From CATOSP01 sp965197545 (GTDB taxonomy: Bacteria; Chloroflexota; Dehalococcoidia; Lucifugimonadales; UBA3495): a stretch of DNA of 64,000 nucleotides. The stretch spans positions 372,001 to 436,000 of the forward strand of contig CBDANJ010000007.1 in the NCBI GenBank assembly GCA_965197545.1. Direction: 5' to 3'. The position numbers and the translations under genes were made by a program. The notes under the pieces were generated by a model that saw only the letters and a list, made by a program, of their open reading frames with translations, had not been told where the DNA came from and ran no database searches. Positions 1 through 8,484 of the stretch are shown here, piece after piece. Numbering within the stretch: position 1 is the stretch's first letter; every line of letters starts with the position of its first letter.

Positions 1-272
1 CGGCGCGGCTCGTCGAAAAATTGGGCGGCGGCCCGCCGTTCCCGGTCGAAAAGGTCTTTGACCCGGCCCCGTGTTTCGCAGTTGCTCACCAGGATAAAGT
101 CCCAGGGTTGCATGAATCCCACCGAAGGGCCATGATGGGCGGCCTGGATGATGCGGGCCAGCACCTCCGGCGGCACCGGGTCATCCCGGAAGGCTCGAAT
201 GTCCCGCCTCGCGTAGATCGCCCGGTAAATCCCCTGCCGTTCTTCGAGTGGAAACCCGTCAAATCCAGTCAT
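1..272 (-). CDS. bluB: BluB-like 5,6-dimethylbenzimidazole synthase / nitroreductase-fold protein (partial)
   Basis: The N-terminal 90 residues of a nitroreductase-fold flavoprotein are encoded on the minus strand from an ATG at 272, and the gene runs off the left edge of the window. The visible text reads RAIYARRDIRAFRDDPVPPE, then AHHGPSVGFMQPWDFILV and a segment with RVKDLFDRER. This matches the start of BluB, which fragments reduced FMN to make the lower ligand of vitamin B12. The GPSVGFMQPW segment is typical of BluB and much less so of generic nitroreductases. It is divergent to the Nudix gene. The C-terminal half cannot be checked, so a related nitroreductase remains possible. Confidence 0.75.
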   Translation of the reverse strand, partial: MTGFDGFPLEERQGIYRAIYARRDIRAFRDDPVPPEVLARIIQAAHHGPSVGFMQPWDFILVSNCETRGRVKDLFDRERRAAAQFFDEPR

Positions 273-506
273 CGTCTCAGCCCTGTCCCGCCCGGCTGCG
301 GAAGATACTATGCTCTCGCCTAACCCTCTTTCCCCTGAGCCTGTCCCACAAGTTCTTGGCGATATGAATACCGGTGGGTGTGATTGGCCTCAACCATTAT
401 ATGCGCCTTTACGACAACGCACCTACACTCCTGGCCGATATCCGTTCCTCACGGGGAATTATAAGACTGGCTCAGGGGGAGCGGGGATTGGTGGTACAAT
501 GCCGGC

Positions 507-947
507 ATGGCCACTATCCATAAGGTTGTCGAGTACATCACCTTTGAGCGCCGGCTGCTAGTCTTTGAGCACGTGGGGATTCCCGGAGCCGGGGTCCAGG
601 TAGTTCAAGGAACGGTGGAAGACGGTGAAAGGCTCGAAGACGCCGTGATGCGCGAGGCGCGGGAAGAGACTGGACTGCTAGGTTTGACCTTCAGGAGCTT
701 CCTGGGTGACGAACTGATGGAAGTCCGCCGGGAAGAGTCCAGGGAGATGCACCGCCGTTCCTTTTATCACCTGGAGTTGCTTGGGCCACCGTCCCAACGG
801 TGGAGGCATTACGAAGACCACGCCTGGGATGGCTCCCCGCCTATAGAATTCGAGCTATATTGGGCGCCGGTGTTCGTCCCTCCTGAGTTGGCGGGGGGAC
901 AAGGCGAGCACCTGTGCGAACTGGGGCGATTGTACGCCGACGCCTAG
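507..947 (+). CDS. Nudix hydrolase
   Basis: This is a 146-residue protein with a complete Nudix box, G-x5-E-x7-REAREETGL, at residues 35-57. Arg49, Glu50, Glu53 and Glu54 are in the metal-binding positions. Nudix enzymes hydrolyse nucleoside diphosphates linked to another group, but the substrate cannot be read from the sequence. The domain occupies nearly the whole protein and there is no targeting signal, so it is probably cytosolic. It converges on the GMC gene with only 15 bases between stops. The ATG at 507 is the natural start because the fold begins almost immediately after it. Confidence 0.85.
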   Translation: MATIHKVVEYITFERRLLVFEHVGIPGAGVQVVQGTVEDGERLEDAVMREAREETGLLGLTFRSFLGDELMEVRREESREMHRRSFYHLELLGPPSQRWRHYEDHAWDGSPPIEFELYWAPVFVPPELAGGQGEHLCELGRLYADA

Positions 948-962
948 TTATGCCGCTGCCAA

Positions 963-2507
963 TTACTGTCCCGCTTTGAGCCATTCGGCGCAGCGTTCGC
1001 CGATCATGATGGTGGTGCAGTTGGTGTTGGCGCGGATTACGTTGGGCATCACCGAGGCGTCGGCCACCTTGATATTTTCCAGTCCGTGAATGTTCAGGTG
1101 TTGGTCCACCACCGCCATTGGATCGCCGGACGGACCAAGCTTGCAGGTGCCAGAGGCGTGAGTGGTGTTGAACACCGTCTTGCGCATCCAACTGTCAAGG
1201 GACTCATCCGAGGCTAGGTCTTCTTCCGAGGGTTGCAAGACCTTCTCGATTATTGGGCCGAACGCGCTGTGTTCCAGCAGGTCAATGCTGATACGGACCG
1301 CCTCCCGCAGCCGCGCCCGGTCGCGCTCCAACTCCAAGTACCGATAGTTCAAGGAAGGTTGGACGCTTGGATCGTTGGCTGAGAGCCGCACTTCACCGGC
1401 CCCGTCGGCAAATTCCAAAATGCACTGGATACGCACACCACCGGGTTCAAATGGGTCTGCTCCGCCTATGGGAGTGGAAAAGGACGACGCAGTGATCTGC
1501 ATGTCGTTGCGGTCTGGAGAGCCGGTGGCGGTGTAGCGCAGACCGGTCTGAGTGCGGGGCGCGAGGGGGTCCTGCTCGTGGTCGTCCCGCACCTCGCATA
1601 TCACGGCGACTATGGGATGGTCGCGAAGGTTTTGACCCACTCCCGGCAGATGATGGACCACCGGAATGCCCATCTCCCGCAGATGGTCAGCGGGGCCCAC
1701 GCCGGAGAGCATCAACAATTGGGGCGACGCCATCGAGCCTGCGCTAAGGACGATCTGGCCCGCCTCGATCTGGTAGACTTCGCCTCCGCTTTCGACCTCC
1801 ACTCCGACCGCCCGCTTGCCTTCGAACAGGATACGCCGGACCATCACGTTGGCCCGAACCGTGAGATTGAGACGGTGGCGTACCGCGCTCAGGAAGGTCA
1901 GGGCGGTGCTCATGCGCACGCCTTCGGGATTGTTCATGGGAATGGGACCGACTCCACCGGAGTCAGGAGCGTTCATGTCGTAGTCTTCCGGGTACCCGGA
2001 TTCCATGGCAGACCGCACGAAGGCTTCCTGGAAGGGCAGCCAGGCTTCCTTCTTGAAACGGCGGACTGGAATTGGCCCTTCGTTGCCGTGGAAGTCGTCT
2101 GTAATGTCCATATCCGTCTCCATTTTCCTGAAGAAGGGCAGGACATTGATGAACGACCATTCGTCGTTCCCCTGGGATGCCCAACCGTCGTAGTCCTCGG
2201 GAACGCCCCGGAGCAGGACTTGACCATTGATGGCGCTGGTGCCGCCGACGACCTTACCTCGGGGTGCGGGCAACATATCCGGCTGGTCCGCGGAACCCTG
2301 GGCCCACCAGGTCCAGTTGTGGGGAGCGCCCTGGGCGGAGGCGTCGGGTTTGTACCCGTACTTGAGGTCATCTGGGTAGTATTGGTAGTCGGGATAGTCC
2401 GGTCCGGCTTCAAGCAGCAACACCGACCGGCTGGCGTCTTCGGCCAGCCGTGACGCGACCACGCATCCTCCGGAGCCAGCTCCGATTACGATAACGTCGT
2501 ATTTCAT
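963..2507 (-). CDS. GMC family FAD-dependent oxidoreductase (copy 1)
   Basis: This 514-residue glucose-methanol-choline oxidoreductase oxidises an alcohol substrate with FAD. The Rossmann motif GAGSGG and the GPDYPDY region are at the N-terminus. A GKVVGGTSAINGQ stretch near residue 90 is the GMC signature 1, and SAGSMASPQLLMLSGVGP is signature 2. The active-site pair is present as the His in TTHASGTCKLGP and the Asn in NTNCTTIMIGER near the C-terminus. A GGGAG-type Shine-Dalgarno precedes the ATG. It lies 103 bases downstream of a close paralogue in the same orientation, so the two are probably co-transcribed with the upstream amidohydrolase. The alcohol oxidised is unknown. There is no signal peptide. 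Confidence 0.9.
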   Translation of the reverse strand: MKYDVIVIGAGSGGCVVASRLAEDASRSVLLLEAGPDYPDYQYYPDDLKYGYKPDASAQGAPHNWTWWAQGSADQPDMLPAPRGKVVGGTSAINGQVLLRGVPEDYDGWASQGNDEWSFINVLPFFRKMETDMDITDDFHGNEGPIPVRRFKKEAWLPFQEAFVRSAMESGYPEDYDMNAPDSGGVGPIPMNNPEGVRMSTALTFLSAVRHRLNLTVRANVMVRRILFEGKRAVGVEVESGGEVYQIEAGQIVLSAGSMASPQLLMLSGVGPADHLREMGIPVVHHLPGVGQNLRDHPIVAVICEVRDDHEQDPLAPRTQTGLRYTATGSPDRNDMQITASSFSTPIGGADPFEPGGVRIQCILEFADGAGEVRLSANDPSVQPSLNYRYLELERDRARLREAVRISIDLLEHSAFGPIIEKVLQPSEEDLASDESLDSWMRKTVFNTTHASGTCKLGPSGDPMAVVDQHLNIHGLENIKVADASVMPNVIRANTNCTTIMIGERCAEWLKAGQ

Positions 2508-2610
2508 GATAACTCCCGTTTAGCCCCGATTGGCCCGTGTTTCTCGGTAGTTGCAGCCAAGGCCGGAACGGCCGGTTGAATCCGCGCTTCCAAGGAGAAG
2601 AGGCTCAACC

Positions 2611-4155
2611 CTATCGCCCTTCCTTGATGAACTCGGAAATCCGCTCCGCGATCATGATGGTGCTCACGTTGGTGTTGGCGCGGGGAGCGTCTGGCATGAC
2701 CGAGGCGTCGGCGACGCGCAACCCGGTCAGACCGTGGACTTTGCCGTACTGGTCCACCACGGCCATCGGGTCCGAGGCCGGCCCCATCTTGCAAGTGCCG
2801 ACCAGGTGTTGGGAGGTCCTGACCGTTCGGTGCAGCCAGGCGTCTAGGGCCTCGTCGGAAGCGAGGTCTTCATCGGTTGGGTCCAGACGCTCCTTTTTGA
2901 TGCCCCGGTACGGTTCGCTCTCGGACAAGCGAACCACCAGCCGCACTCCGTCCCTGAGCCGCTCCACGTCGGCTTGTTCTTGCAAGAACCGGTACTCCAG
3001 GAGGGGTTGGTCGTGGGGGTCGGATGAGGCCAGGGTCACTTGGCCCGACCCTTTGGCCAGATTGAGCAATATCGACATGCGGAAGTCCTCACCGGGCCCA
3101 GTGAGGTCACCCATAGGGGTAGAGAAGGTAGTCGGGAAAAGCACCATGTCGTTCCGCAGGTCTGAGCCCGTGGCGGTGTAGCGCAGTCCCAATTGGGTCC
3201 TGGGCGCATCGAAGTTCATGGGAAAGTCGTCCTGGGCGCTGAAGGTCACGCCTACCTGGGGATGGTCGCGGTAGTTCTGCCCGACGCCGGGAAGGTCACG
3301 GACCACCGGTACTCCCACGCTGGCCAGATGCTCCCTCGGCCCGACTCCAGACACCATCAGCAAGTGGGGCGATGCGATAGAACCGGTCGACAGGACTATC
3401 AGTTCACCTTCCACCTCGAAGGCTTCTCCACCGCTTTCCACCCGGACGCCGGTGGCGCGTTCCCCATCGAACAGTATCCGGGTAGTGAGGGCGTTGGGGC
3501 GGATCGTCAGGTTGAGGCGATGGCGGACCGGGTTGATATAGGAAAGCGCGGTGCTGAGACGGACTCCAGCCACGTTGTTCATCGGCAATGGGGCGACGCC
3601 CGTGGAGTCCGGGTTGTTCATATCATGGCCAGATGGAAATCCCTCGGTTATGCAAGCGTCCCGGAAGGCGAACATCAACGGCTCCCATGCCTCTTCCTTG
3701 TGCCGCCGCACGCGCATCGGCCCGTCGTTGCCGTGAAAGTCGTCATGGATGTCCTGGTCAGCCTCCATGCGGCGGAGGAAGGGGAGGAGCTTCACGTATT
3801 CCCACTCGTCGTTGCCCTGGGCGGCCCACGAGTCGTAATCTTCGGGCAGACCGCGCAGGAACACCTGGCCGTTGATGGCGCTGGTGCCGCCTACGACTTT
3901 GCCCCTGGGGGCGTACATGTCGTTGGGGCGGTTGTCAGTGGGCTTGCCGACGAAGGACCAGTTGTGGGGAGCGTCGTGCAGCGAGGCCAACTCGGAGTGG
4001 TAGCCGTTCTTCAGGTCTTCGGGATAGTTGTCGATGTCCGGGTAGTCGGGCCCCGCCTCCAGCAATAGCACCGACCTTTCCGGGTCTTCCGAAAGCCGCG
4101 CGGCCATGGCGCAACCGGCGGAGCCCGCGCCAACAACGATCACGTCGTATTTCAT
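2611..4155 (-). CDS. GMC family FAD-dependent oxidoreductase (copy 2)
   Basis: This is a 514-residue paralogue of the downstream GMC gene, with identical length and collinear motifs. It has GAGSAGCAM for FAD binding, GKVVGGTSAINGQVFLRG as signature 1, STGSIASPHLLMVSGVGP as signature 2, and an active-site His in SQHLVGTCKMGP with the Asn in NTNVSTIMIAER. The two proteins are similar throughout but clearly diverged, so the tandem pair is an old duplication rather than a recent one. It probably acts on a related alcohol. The amidohydrolase gene lies upstream on the same strand. An AGGAAC sequence precedes the ATG. Confidence 0.9.
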   Translation of the reverse strand: MKYDVIVVGAGSAGCAMAARLSEDPERSVLLLEAGPDYPDIDNYPEDLKNGYHSELASLHDAPHNWSFVGKPTDNRPNDMYAPRGKVVGGTSAINGQVFLRGLPEDYDSWAAQGNDEWEYVKLLPFLRRMEADQDIHDDFHGNDGPMRVRRHKEEAWEPLMFAFRDACITEGFPSGHDMNNPDSTGVAPLPMNNVAGVRLSTALSYINPVRHRLNLTIRPNALTTRILFDGERATGVRVESGGEAFEVEGELIVLSTGSIASPHLLMVSGVGPREHLASVGVPVVRDLPGVGQNYRDHPQVGVTFSAQDDFPMNFDAPRTQLGLRYTATGSDLRNDMVLFPTTFSTPMGDLTGPGEDFRMSILLNLAKGSGQVTLASSDPHDQPLLEYRFLQEQADVERLRDGVRLVVRLSESEPYRGIKKERLDPTDEDLASDEALDAWLHRTVRTSQHLVGTCKMGPASDPMAVVDQYGKVHGLTGLRVADASVMPDAPRANTNVSTIMIAERISEFIKEGR

Positions 4156-4296
4156 AGCTGTTCCTGCACCTGCTGTTTGAGTTAGCGGTTTAGCCGACGG
4201 GTTGGCAACCTCTTTTGGTTAGGGCTGGGGTGACGGCGGTCCTCGACTGGTGGATAATACCACCTCGGCGCGTCCGCTTCCAAAAAGGGCCGCAGA

Positions 4297-4326
4297 AAGG
4301 GCCGCAGACTCTCACCTGCGGCCCTT
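4297..4326 (-). terminator. Rho-independent terminator after the amidohydrolase gene
   Basis: An 11-bp perfect stem (AAGGGCCGCAG at 4297-4307 with CTGCGGCCCTT at 4316-4326) closes an 8-base loop. Read on the minus strand it is followed by T-rich sequence containing a second CTGCGGCCC arm and then TTTTTGG. It lies 34 bases past the stop of the 4360-6381 gene, so it should end that transcript, although some read-through into the GMC pair is possible. Confidence 0.75.
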
Positions 4327-4359
4327 GGGATTCCGAGGTCTGGATGGGTCCGGAGATGG

Positions 4360-6381
4360 CTATCCCAGGCCGTTGCGGAGTAGCCTTCCGGGGAAGGCCC
4401 CGGTGGGTTCGCCGTCCTCGAAGGTAATCTCGCCGTTGACCATGGTCCAGCGGTAACCCTTGGCCTTCTGGATGCGCCGCCATTCCCCGCCGGGCAGGTC
4501 TTCGGCGACCTCCGACGGAAGCACTTCCAGCTTCTCCAGGTCATAGACAACTATGTCTGCCGGAGAACCCGCCTTGATTGCGCCCCGGTCCCGGAAGCCT
4601 CCGAAGTGGGCCGGGAGATAGGACAGCTTGAAGTGGGCGTCCTCCAGGGTGATGACCTTTTCGTCCCGCACCAACCAGGTCAGCATGTCCGTGGGATAGA
4701 TGCCCGCGGTCAGGAACTTGACGTGGGCGCCCCCGTCGGAAACTCCGGCGACGATGTGGTTGGAGTCCAACACCTCGGCGGTGAACTGGGCCGTGTCGCG
4801 GCCCTGGGTCTCGGCGTAGAACTCCGTCGCCAGGTCGTCCTCAACGCACATGTCCAGCAGCGCGTCGATGACGTGCTTGCCCTGCTCGTCGGCGATCTGC
4901 TGCACCGTCTGCCCGGCCTGCGGGCTGGAGGAGTCGGTCTCGTCCGGAGCCAGGGCGATCATGCGCCCGTCGACTGCGTTGACGACGAAGGACTTGAGGC
5001 GCAACTCTCCGTTGGTAATGCAGCGCCCGCCATCGTGTTCGTATTCGTAGCCGTGTGTGTCGCAGACGAACTTGTCGCCGTCGTTGTCGACGCAGCCGCC
5101 CTGGTGCGCGCAGACCACCGAGAGCAGCTTGTAGCCGTCGCGGGTATTAACCAGGAAGTAGTCCGCGCCGCCGGCGGACACTTTGGCAGGCAATTGGGTA
5201 AAGTCGGACTCGGCCCCGATGTCGATCTTGACCTTGCGGGTCATTACCTGGAGACTGCCGACGGAGCCAGGGGTGACCTGGACGGGGCGCTTGCCCGAGT
5301 CCCATTCTTCCTTCAGCTTTCGGCGCATCTCCGGATCGGACATCTTGGCCTTCCTGGTGGCCTTGTCACCCAGGGTGACCTCGATCCACATGGGAGTGTC
5401 GTCGAAGAGATTCCAGTCTTCAAAGGTCAACTCGAACCCGCCGCGGCGCGTGGCGCCCTGGCCGTAGACCCGCAGGCCGCGCTCGGCGCAACTCTCCAGC
5501 CAGCGGATGCGCTCGCGGTGCTGTTCGGGGTGAACGGAGTTGGGGGATACCGCTTGGTACAGCACCGGCCGGCCTGAAACCTCGGCGACCTTCTCGAAAA
5601 ACAAACGGGTCTCCTCACCGAGCGGTCGGCCTTCCTCGCCGGTCTCCTGGTAGGCCAACTCGATGAAGCCCTCGTCTCGGTCCCGGAGCACCTGGGCGAA
5701 CGTGAGGACCTCATGTTCCGACAGCATGTCGGTGATCATGGGAGTGCCGTCGTAGTCACGCTGCACCGAGTTTGCCCCCAACACCTGGGCCGACCAACCG
5801 CAGGCGCCGGCGTCCATAGCTTCGTGGATGAGGCGGCCCATTTCCTGTAGCTCTTCCTCGGTGGGGCGGCGCTTCTTGGCCTCGTCCCAGCCCATGACCC
5901 AGGCATACAGCGGAGTCAGGGGCACGTAGGTGAGGCAGTTCACGCCTTTGGGGGTGTTGGTCAGCGCGTCGATAAAGTCTGGGAACGTAACCCAGTTCCA
6001 GGGCATACCCTCTTTCATCGCGTCGTAGGGGATGGCCTCGTTGCGGGTCATGCTCAGCATGGCCCGGTCCTGGTCCTCGACGCGGGAAGGAGCGAAACCG
6101 AACCCGCAATTGCCCAGGGCAATGGAGGTCACGCCGTGCCACCCGGACAGTGTGCAGTAGGGGTCCCAGAAAATCTGGGCGTCGTAGTGGGTGTGAAGAT
6201 CAACAAAACCCGGGGCCACGATCAGGCCCTTTGCGTTCAGTTCACGGTCCGCGGAGCCGCCGTTAAGACCGCCGATCTTGACGATTCTCCCGTCTTTGAT
6301 TGCGATGTCGCTCACGTAACGCGGTGTACGGGTGCCATCGACGATGGTCCCGCCTCGGATGATGATGTCGTAGTCCGCCAT
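4360..6381 (-). CDS. N-acyl-D-amino-acid deacylase-like amidohydrolase with an inserted Rieske [2Fe-2S] domain
   Basis: This is a 673-residue amidohydrolase of the D-aminoacylase/dihydroorotase type. The first beta-strand ligands are in DLHTHYDAQ (His63, His65). The end of the barrel carries GVSDGGAHV and a C-terminal KAGSPADIVVYD strand typical of the family. The unusual feature lies between about residues 375 and 485. A Rieske domain interrupts the barrel, with the cluster ligands in the order C-x-H (Cys424, His426), 13 residues, then C-x2-H (Cys440, His443). Its glycine-rich loops and the segment FVCDTHGYEYEHDGG are Rieske-like. Downstream of it the amidohydrolase resumes at QQIADEQGKHVIDALLDM. 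Relatives I know of have a short loop there. The reading frame is uninterrupted. A GGAGGG Shine-Dalgarno precedes the ATG. The substrate and the role of the redox centre are unknown. Confidence 0.9.
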   Translation of the reverse strand: MADYDIIIRGGTIVDGTRTPRYVSDIAIKDGRIVKIGGLNGGSADRELNAKGLIVAPGFVDLHTHYDAQIFWDPYCTLSGWHGVTSIALGNCGFGFAPSRVEDQDRAMLSMTRNEAIPYDAMKEGMPWNWVTFPDFIDALTNTPKGVNCLTYVPLTPLYAWVMGWDEAKKRRPTEEELQEMGRLIHEAMDAGACGWSAQVLGANSVQRDYDGTPMITDMLSEHEVLTFAQVLRDRDEGFIELAYQETGEEGRPLGEETRLFFEKVAEVSGRPVLYQAVSPNSVHPEQHRERIRWLESCAERGLRVYGQGATRRGGFELTFEDWNLFDDTPMWIEVTLGDKATRKAKMSDPEMRRKLKEEWDSGKRPVQVTPGSVGSLQVMTRKVKIDIGAESDFTQLPAKVSAGGADYFLVNTRDGYKLLSVVCAHQGGCVDNDGDKFVCDTHGYEYEHDGGRCITNGELRLKSFVVNAVDGRMIALAPDETDSSSPQAGQTVQQIADEQGKHVIDALLDMCVEDDLATEFYAETQGRDTAQFTAEVLDSNHIVAGVSDGGAHVKFLTAGIYPTDMLTWLVRDEKVITLEDAHFKLSYLPAHFGGFRDRGAIKAGSPADIVVYDLEKLEVLPSEVAEDLPGGEWRRIQKAKGYRWTMVNGEITFEDGEPTGAFPGRLLRNGLG

Positions 6382-6833
6382 ATTTTCCCTCCGATATCGG
6401 TGTCCAGACTTAGGGATGGGGCGATGTGCGGCAATTCTATGGTGTTGTGAATGTTGATGTCAATTATTGTGTAAGTGAACTTGGCAGGGTATCTGTAAGC
6501 ATGCCGTATTAGGCTAAATCGTGACGAAATACGTTCTACACCAATGTCTGCAAAAAGAGGAAATATGACCGATAGTCCCGCCAATGCCGCGTAAGAGGCA
6601 GGGTCTTCCGTGAGTCAACCCGGCTAAACCCGCCCGCTTGTGCCGGGCGGGTGGGGTGCGGCAAGCTGAGAATTAGATGACGGATCCGCCTGGGTTAGGC
6701 ACGCAATAGACGATCAGAGAGCCCTTGGCGTAGGAGGATGGAAGGATTGCGGTTTTCACGGGAAACGCCGTCCCAAGTCCGCTGAACGTTCTGTCTCAGA
6801 ATATTCCAGGGGCGAGAAACCGGGTCTCAGGCG
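6382..6833. other. Intergenic region between the amidohydrolase and SEC-C genes
   Basis: There is no convincing gene in these 452 bases. The segment next to the amidohydrolase start (about 6410-6600) is visibly AT-richer and should hold its promoter, but no clean -35/-10 pair was identified. A GC hairpin lies at 6628-6652. On the minus strand a short open frame ends with a TAA at 6673-6675 and reads KGSLIVYCVPNPGGSVI at its end. It has no good start and may be a gene remnant. Confidence 0.5.
6628..6652 (-). terminator. GC-rich hairpin, possible terminator
   Basis: ACCCGCCCG (6628-6636) pairs with CGGGCGGGT (6644-6652) over a 7-base loop. It lies downstream of the SEC-C gene on the minus strand. 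Only a weak TTTAG follows, so termination is plausible but not certain. Confidence 0.4.
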
Positions 6834-6995
6834 TTATCTACCGTGGCAACGCTTATACTTCCTGCCGCTGCCGCAGGGGCATTTCTCGTTTCTCCCAATT
6901 TTCCGGTCCACCAGTCGGTGGACATTGCGCTTGTCCTCACAAACGGAACAGGTGCAAGCGGCGGGGTGATCGGCGTACCAATTGGGTCTTACCAT
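6834..6995 (-). CDS. Small SEC-C motif zinc-binding protein (53 residues)
   Basis: This short minus-strand frame from ATG 6995 to TAA 6834 encodes 53 residues. The C-terminus is a textbook SEC-C motif, CPCGSGRKYKRCHG (Cys39, Cys41, Cys50, His51), preceded by GRNEK. It is the metal-binding tail found at the end of SecA and in many small proteins, where it can contact SecB or ribosomes. The first half has a second Cys group, CTCSVC (Cys14, Cys16, Cys19), so the protein may bind two metals. Motif conservation makes translation likely, although no strong Shine-Dalgarno precedes the ATG. It is 58 bases downstream of phoU in the same direction. The biological role is unknown. Confidence 0.7.
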   Translation of the reverse strand: MVRPNWYADHPAACTCSVCEDKRNVHRLVDRKIGRNEKCPCGSGRKYKRCHGR

Positions 6996-7053
6996 TCTGT
7001 TAACGAGTCCATCTTGCTATTTGAGCGGTTCGCGGGTTGTATTAGCTAAATGT

Positions 7054-7716
7054 TTAGTCAGGCGCGTTGACCGGATCGAGTTTCCCAGTTTCGAGGTACA
7101 AGACTCGTTCGGCGATGTTGGTCGCCCGGTCGGCGACCCGCTCAAGGTCGTGGGCGATCCACAGCAGGTATGTTGCCCGTTGGATGGTACCCGGGTCCTC
7201 CACCATGTAGGCGAGCAAATCACGATAGACTTGGTCGTACAGGTCGTCGACCTCGTCGTCGGAGTCGCAGACGGCCTTGGCCACGACGGTGTCCCCGTGG
7301 ACAAGCGCGTCCAGGCTGCGCCTTAGCATATCAGTGGCCTTCTCTGCCATCAATGGGATGTCGATCAGCGGTTTCAAAGGAGGCTCTTCACCCATCATCA
7401 AGCTGATCTTGGCGATGCCTTCGGCGTAGTCGCCCATCCTCTCCAGTTCCTCAGCAATGTGGAGCGTGGCAATCAATCTTCTGAGGTCCCTGGCAACGGG
7501 TTGGTGCGAGGCGATCAGCTCGATGACGTTTTCTTCCAGAGAGGTGCAAGCCTCGTCTATCAAGTCGTCTTCCCGGATCACCTGAGCGGAGGTTTCCAGG
7601 TCCCTGCTTTTAAGGGCGTCGAGAGCCTTGGCCAGCGCCTTTTCCACCATGCTTCCGAGTCCCAGGAGATCGTCGGTGAGTTTATTGAGACCGGTGCTAA
7701 GGTTAGATCGGATCAT
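7054..7716 (-). CDS. phoU: Phosphate signalling protein PhoU
   Basis: This 220-residue all-helical protein contains the two PhoU repeats. The first helix hairpin has ALKSRDLETSAQVIREDDLI and RRLIATLHIAEELERMGDYA, and the second repeat has LLWIAHDLERVADRATNIAE. The E-x-x-x-D-x-x-x-D/E patterns (ERMGDYAEGI, ERVADRATNI) are the family metal-binding motifs. PhoU normally links the PstSCAB phosphate transporter to the PhoR sensor and restrains phosphate uptake. No pst gene is next to it here. A polyphosphatase-like gene is divergent on the other side of a MITE. A GGAGG Shine-Dalgarno sits 7 bases before the ATG. Confidence 0.95.
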   Translation of the reverse strand: MIRSNLSTGLNKLTDDLLGLGSMVEKALAKALDALKSRDLETSAQVIREDDLIDEACTSLEENVIELIASHQPVARDLRRLIATLHIAEELERMGDYAEGIAKISLMMGEEPPLKPLIDIPLMAEKATDMLRRSLDALVHGDTVVAKAVCDSDDEVDDLYDQVYRDLLAYMVEDPGTIQRATYLLWIAHDLERVADRATNIAERVLYLETGKLDPVNAPD

Positions 7717-8484
7717 GATTGGCCTCCTTCTCTCTGATCGTTTCCCTGCTTATTGTCTCTGAACTACGAGCCGGGAGCATCGCCGAAACCTGGACCAACT
7801 GGCACGTTCTCCGATTACGAAATCATTGATGACTCCCGCCACAGACCCCCAGATATGGACATGGATGCCCAATACGGCAACGTGTTACGAGGGGTCTTCG
7901 ATTGATTTTCCGTATGTCTGTAACGGTAAGAGTGAACTATAGCAGCTTTTCCCACCTTGCGGTAGAGAGGTTCCGGGGCGGACATGGCCTTTTCATTCTC
8001 CCTCTCCCGTGGGGAGAGGGCTGAGGTGAGGGACAACTCTCCCAGCAATGGTAGTAGCTGCGGCAAGTCAGTTTACGGGGGAACGCCCTCACTCTAACCC
8101 TCTCCTATAAGGAGAGGGGACACCTTTCCGAAAATGAAAAGGCCCTGCGGGGCGGACCAGGGGCTTTGCGTCGTATGAAGACCGGAGTATAGAGGCCCCG
8201 CAGAAGGCCGGGAAACTCGGGGACTGATACGCGCCCAAAGCGGGTTGGGAGACACGTTGCTATAGATTTGGGCCTGTATTATCATCCCCACTGGAGCATG
8301 TTGCTCCAGCCGAAAGACTCCGCTTGAAATCTCGGTATCACGTGTGATGGGAGGGGCCGCTGCTCGCAAGGTCCCGCGAGTCGTCATTTCGATTATGCAG
8401 TCAAGACCTACAGGACATAGGGGTGTTCTCGACCCCGGCGCAGGACTCGGCAACCCATTAGGCTCTCCCGAATCGGAGCCTACA
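7717..8484. other. Intergenic region between phoU and ppx, containing a MITE
   Basis: This is a divergent spacer. Apart from the repeat element at 7974-8157, no gene is supported. The open frames seen on both strands here read as low-complexity or repeat sequence. The promoters of phoU and ppx must lie here but no consensus pair is clear. Confidence 0.5.
7974..8157. repeat. MITE-like element (copy A) with about 10-bp flanking direct repeats
   Basis: The ends are inverted: GGCCTTTTCATT near 7985 and AATGAAAAGGCC near 8144. Inside are secondary CTCTCCC/GGGAGAG hairpins. The element is bracketed by the direct repeat CGGGGCGGAC at 7974-7983 and 8148-8157, as expected for a target duplication. 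The same ends reappear at 34.8 kb and 39.47 kb, again flanked by a direct repeat. It is about 164 bp and encodes nothing. Confidence 0.75.

Noticed and set aside
310..561. 83-codon frame between bluB and the Nudix gene
   Set aside because: It overlaps the Nudix gene in another frame and shows no family features.
1578..2453. Long open frame on the plus strand opposite GMC copy 1 (291 codons)
   Set aside because: It is the antisense shadow of the GMC coding strand. A near-identical shadow lies opposite GMC copy 2, and neither shows a family motif.
6673..6792. Minus-strand fragment ending KGSLIVYCVPNPGGSVI
   Set aside because: There is no good start or ribosome site. It may be a decayed gene, but nothing supports a functional product.
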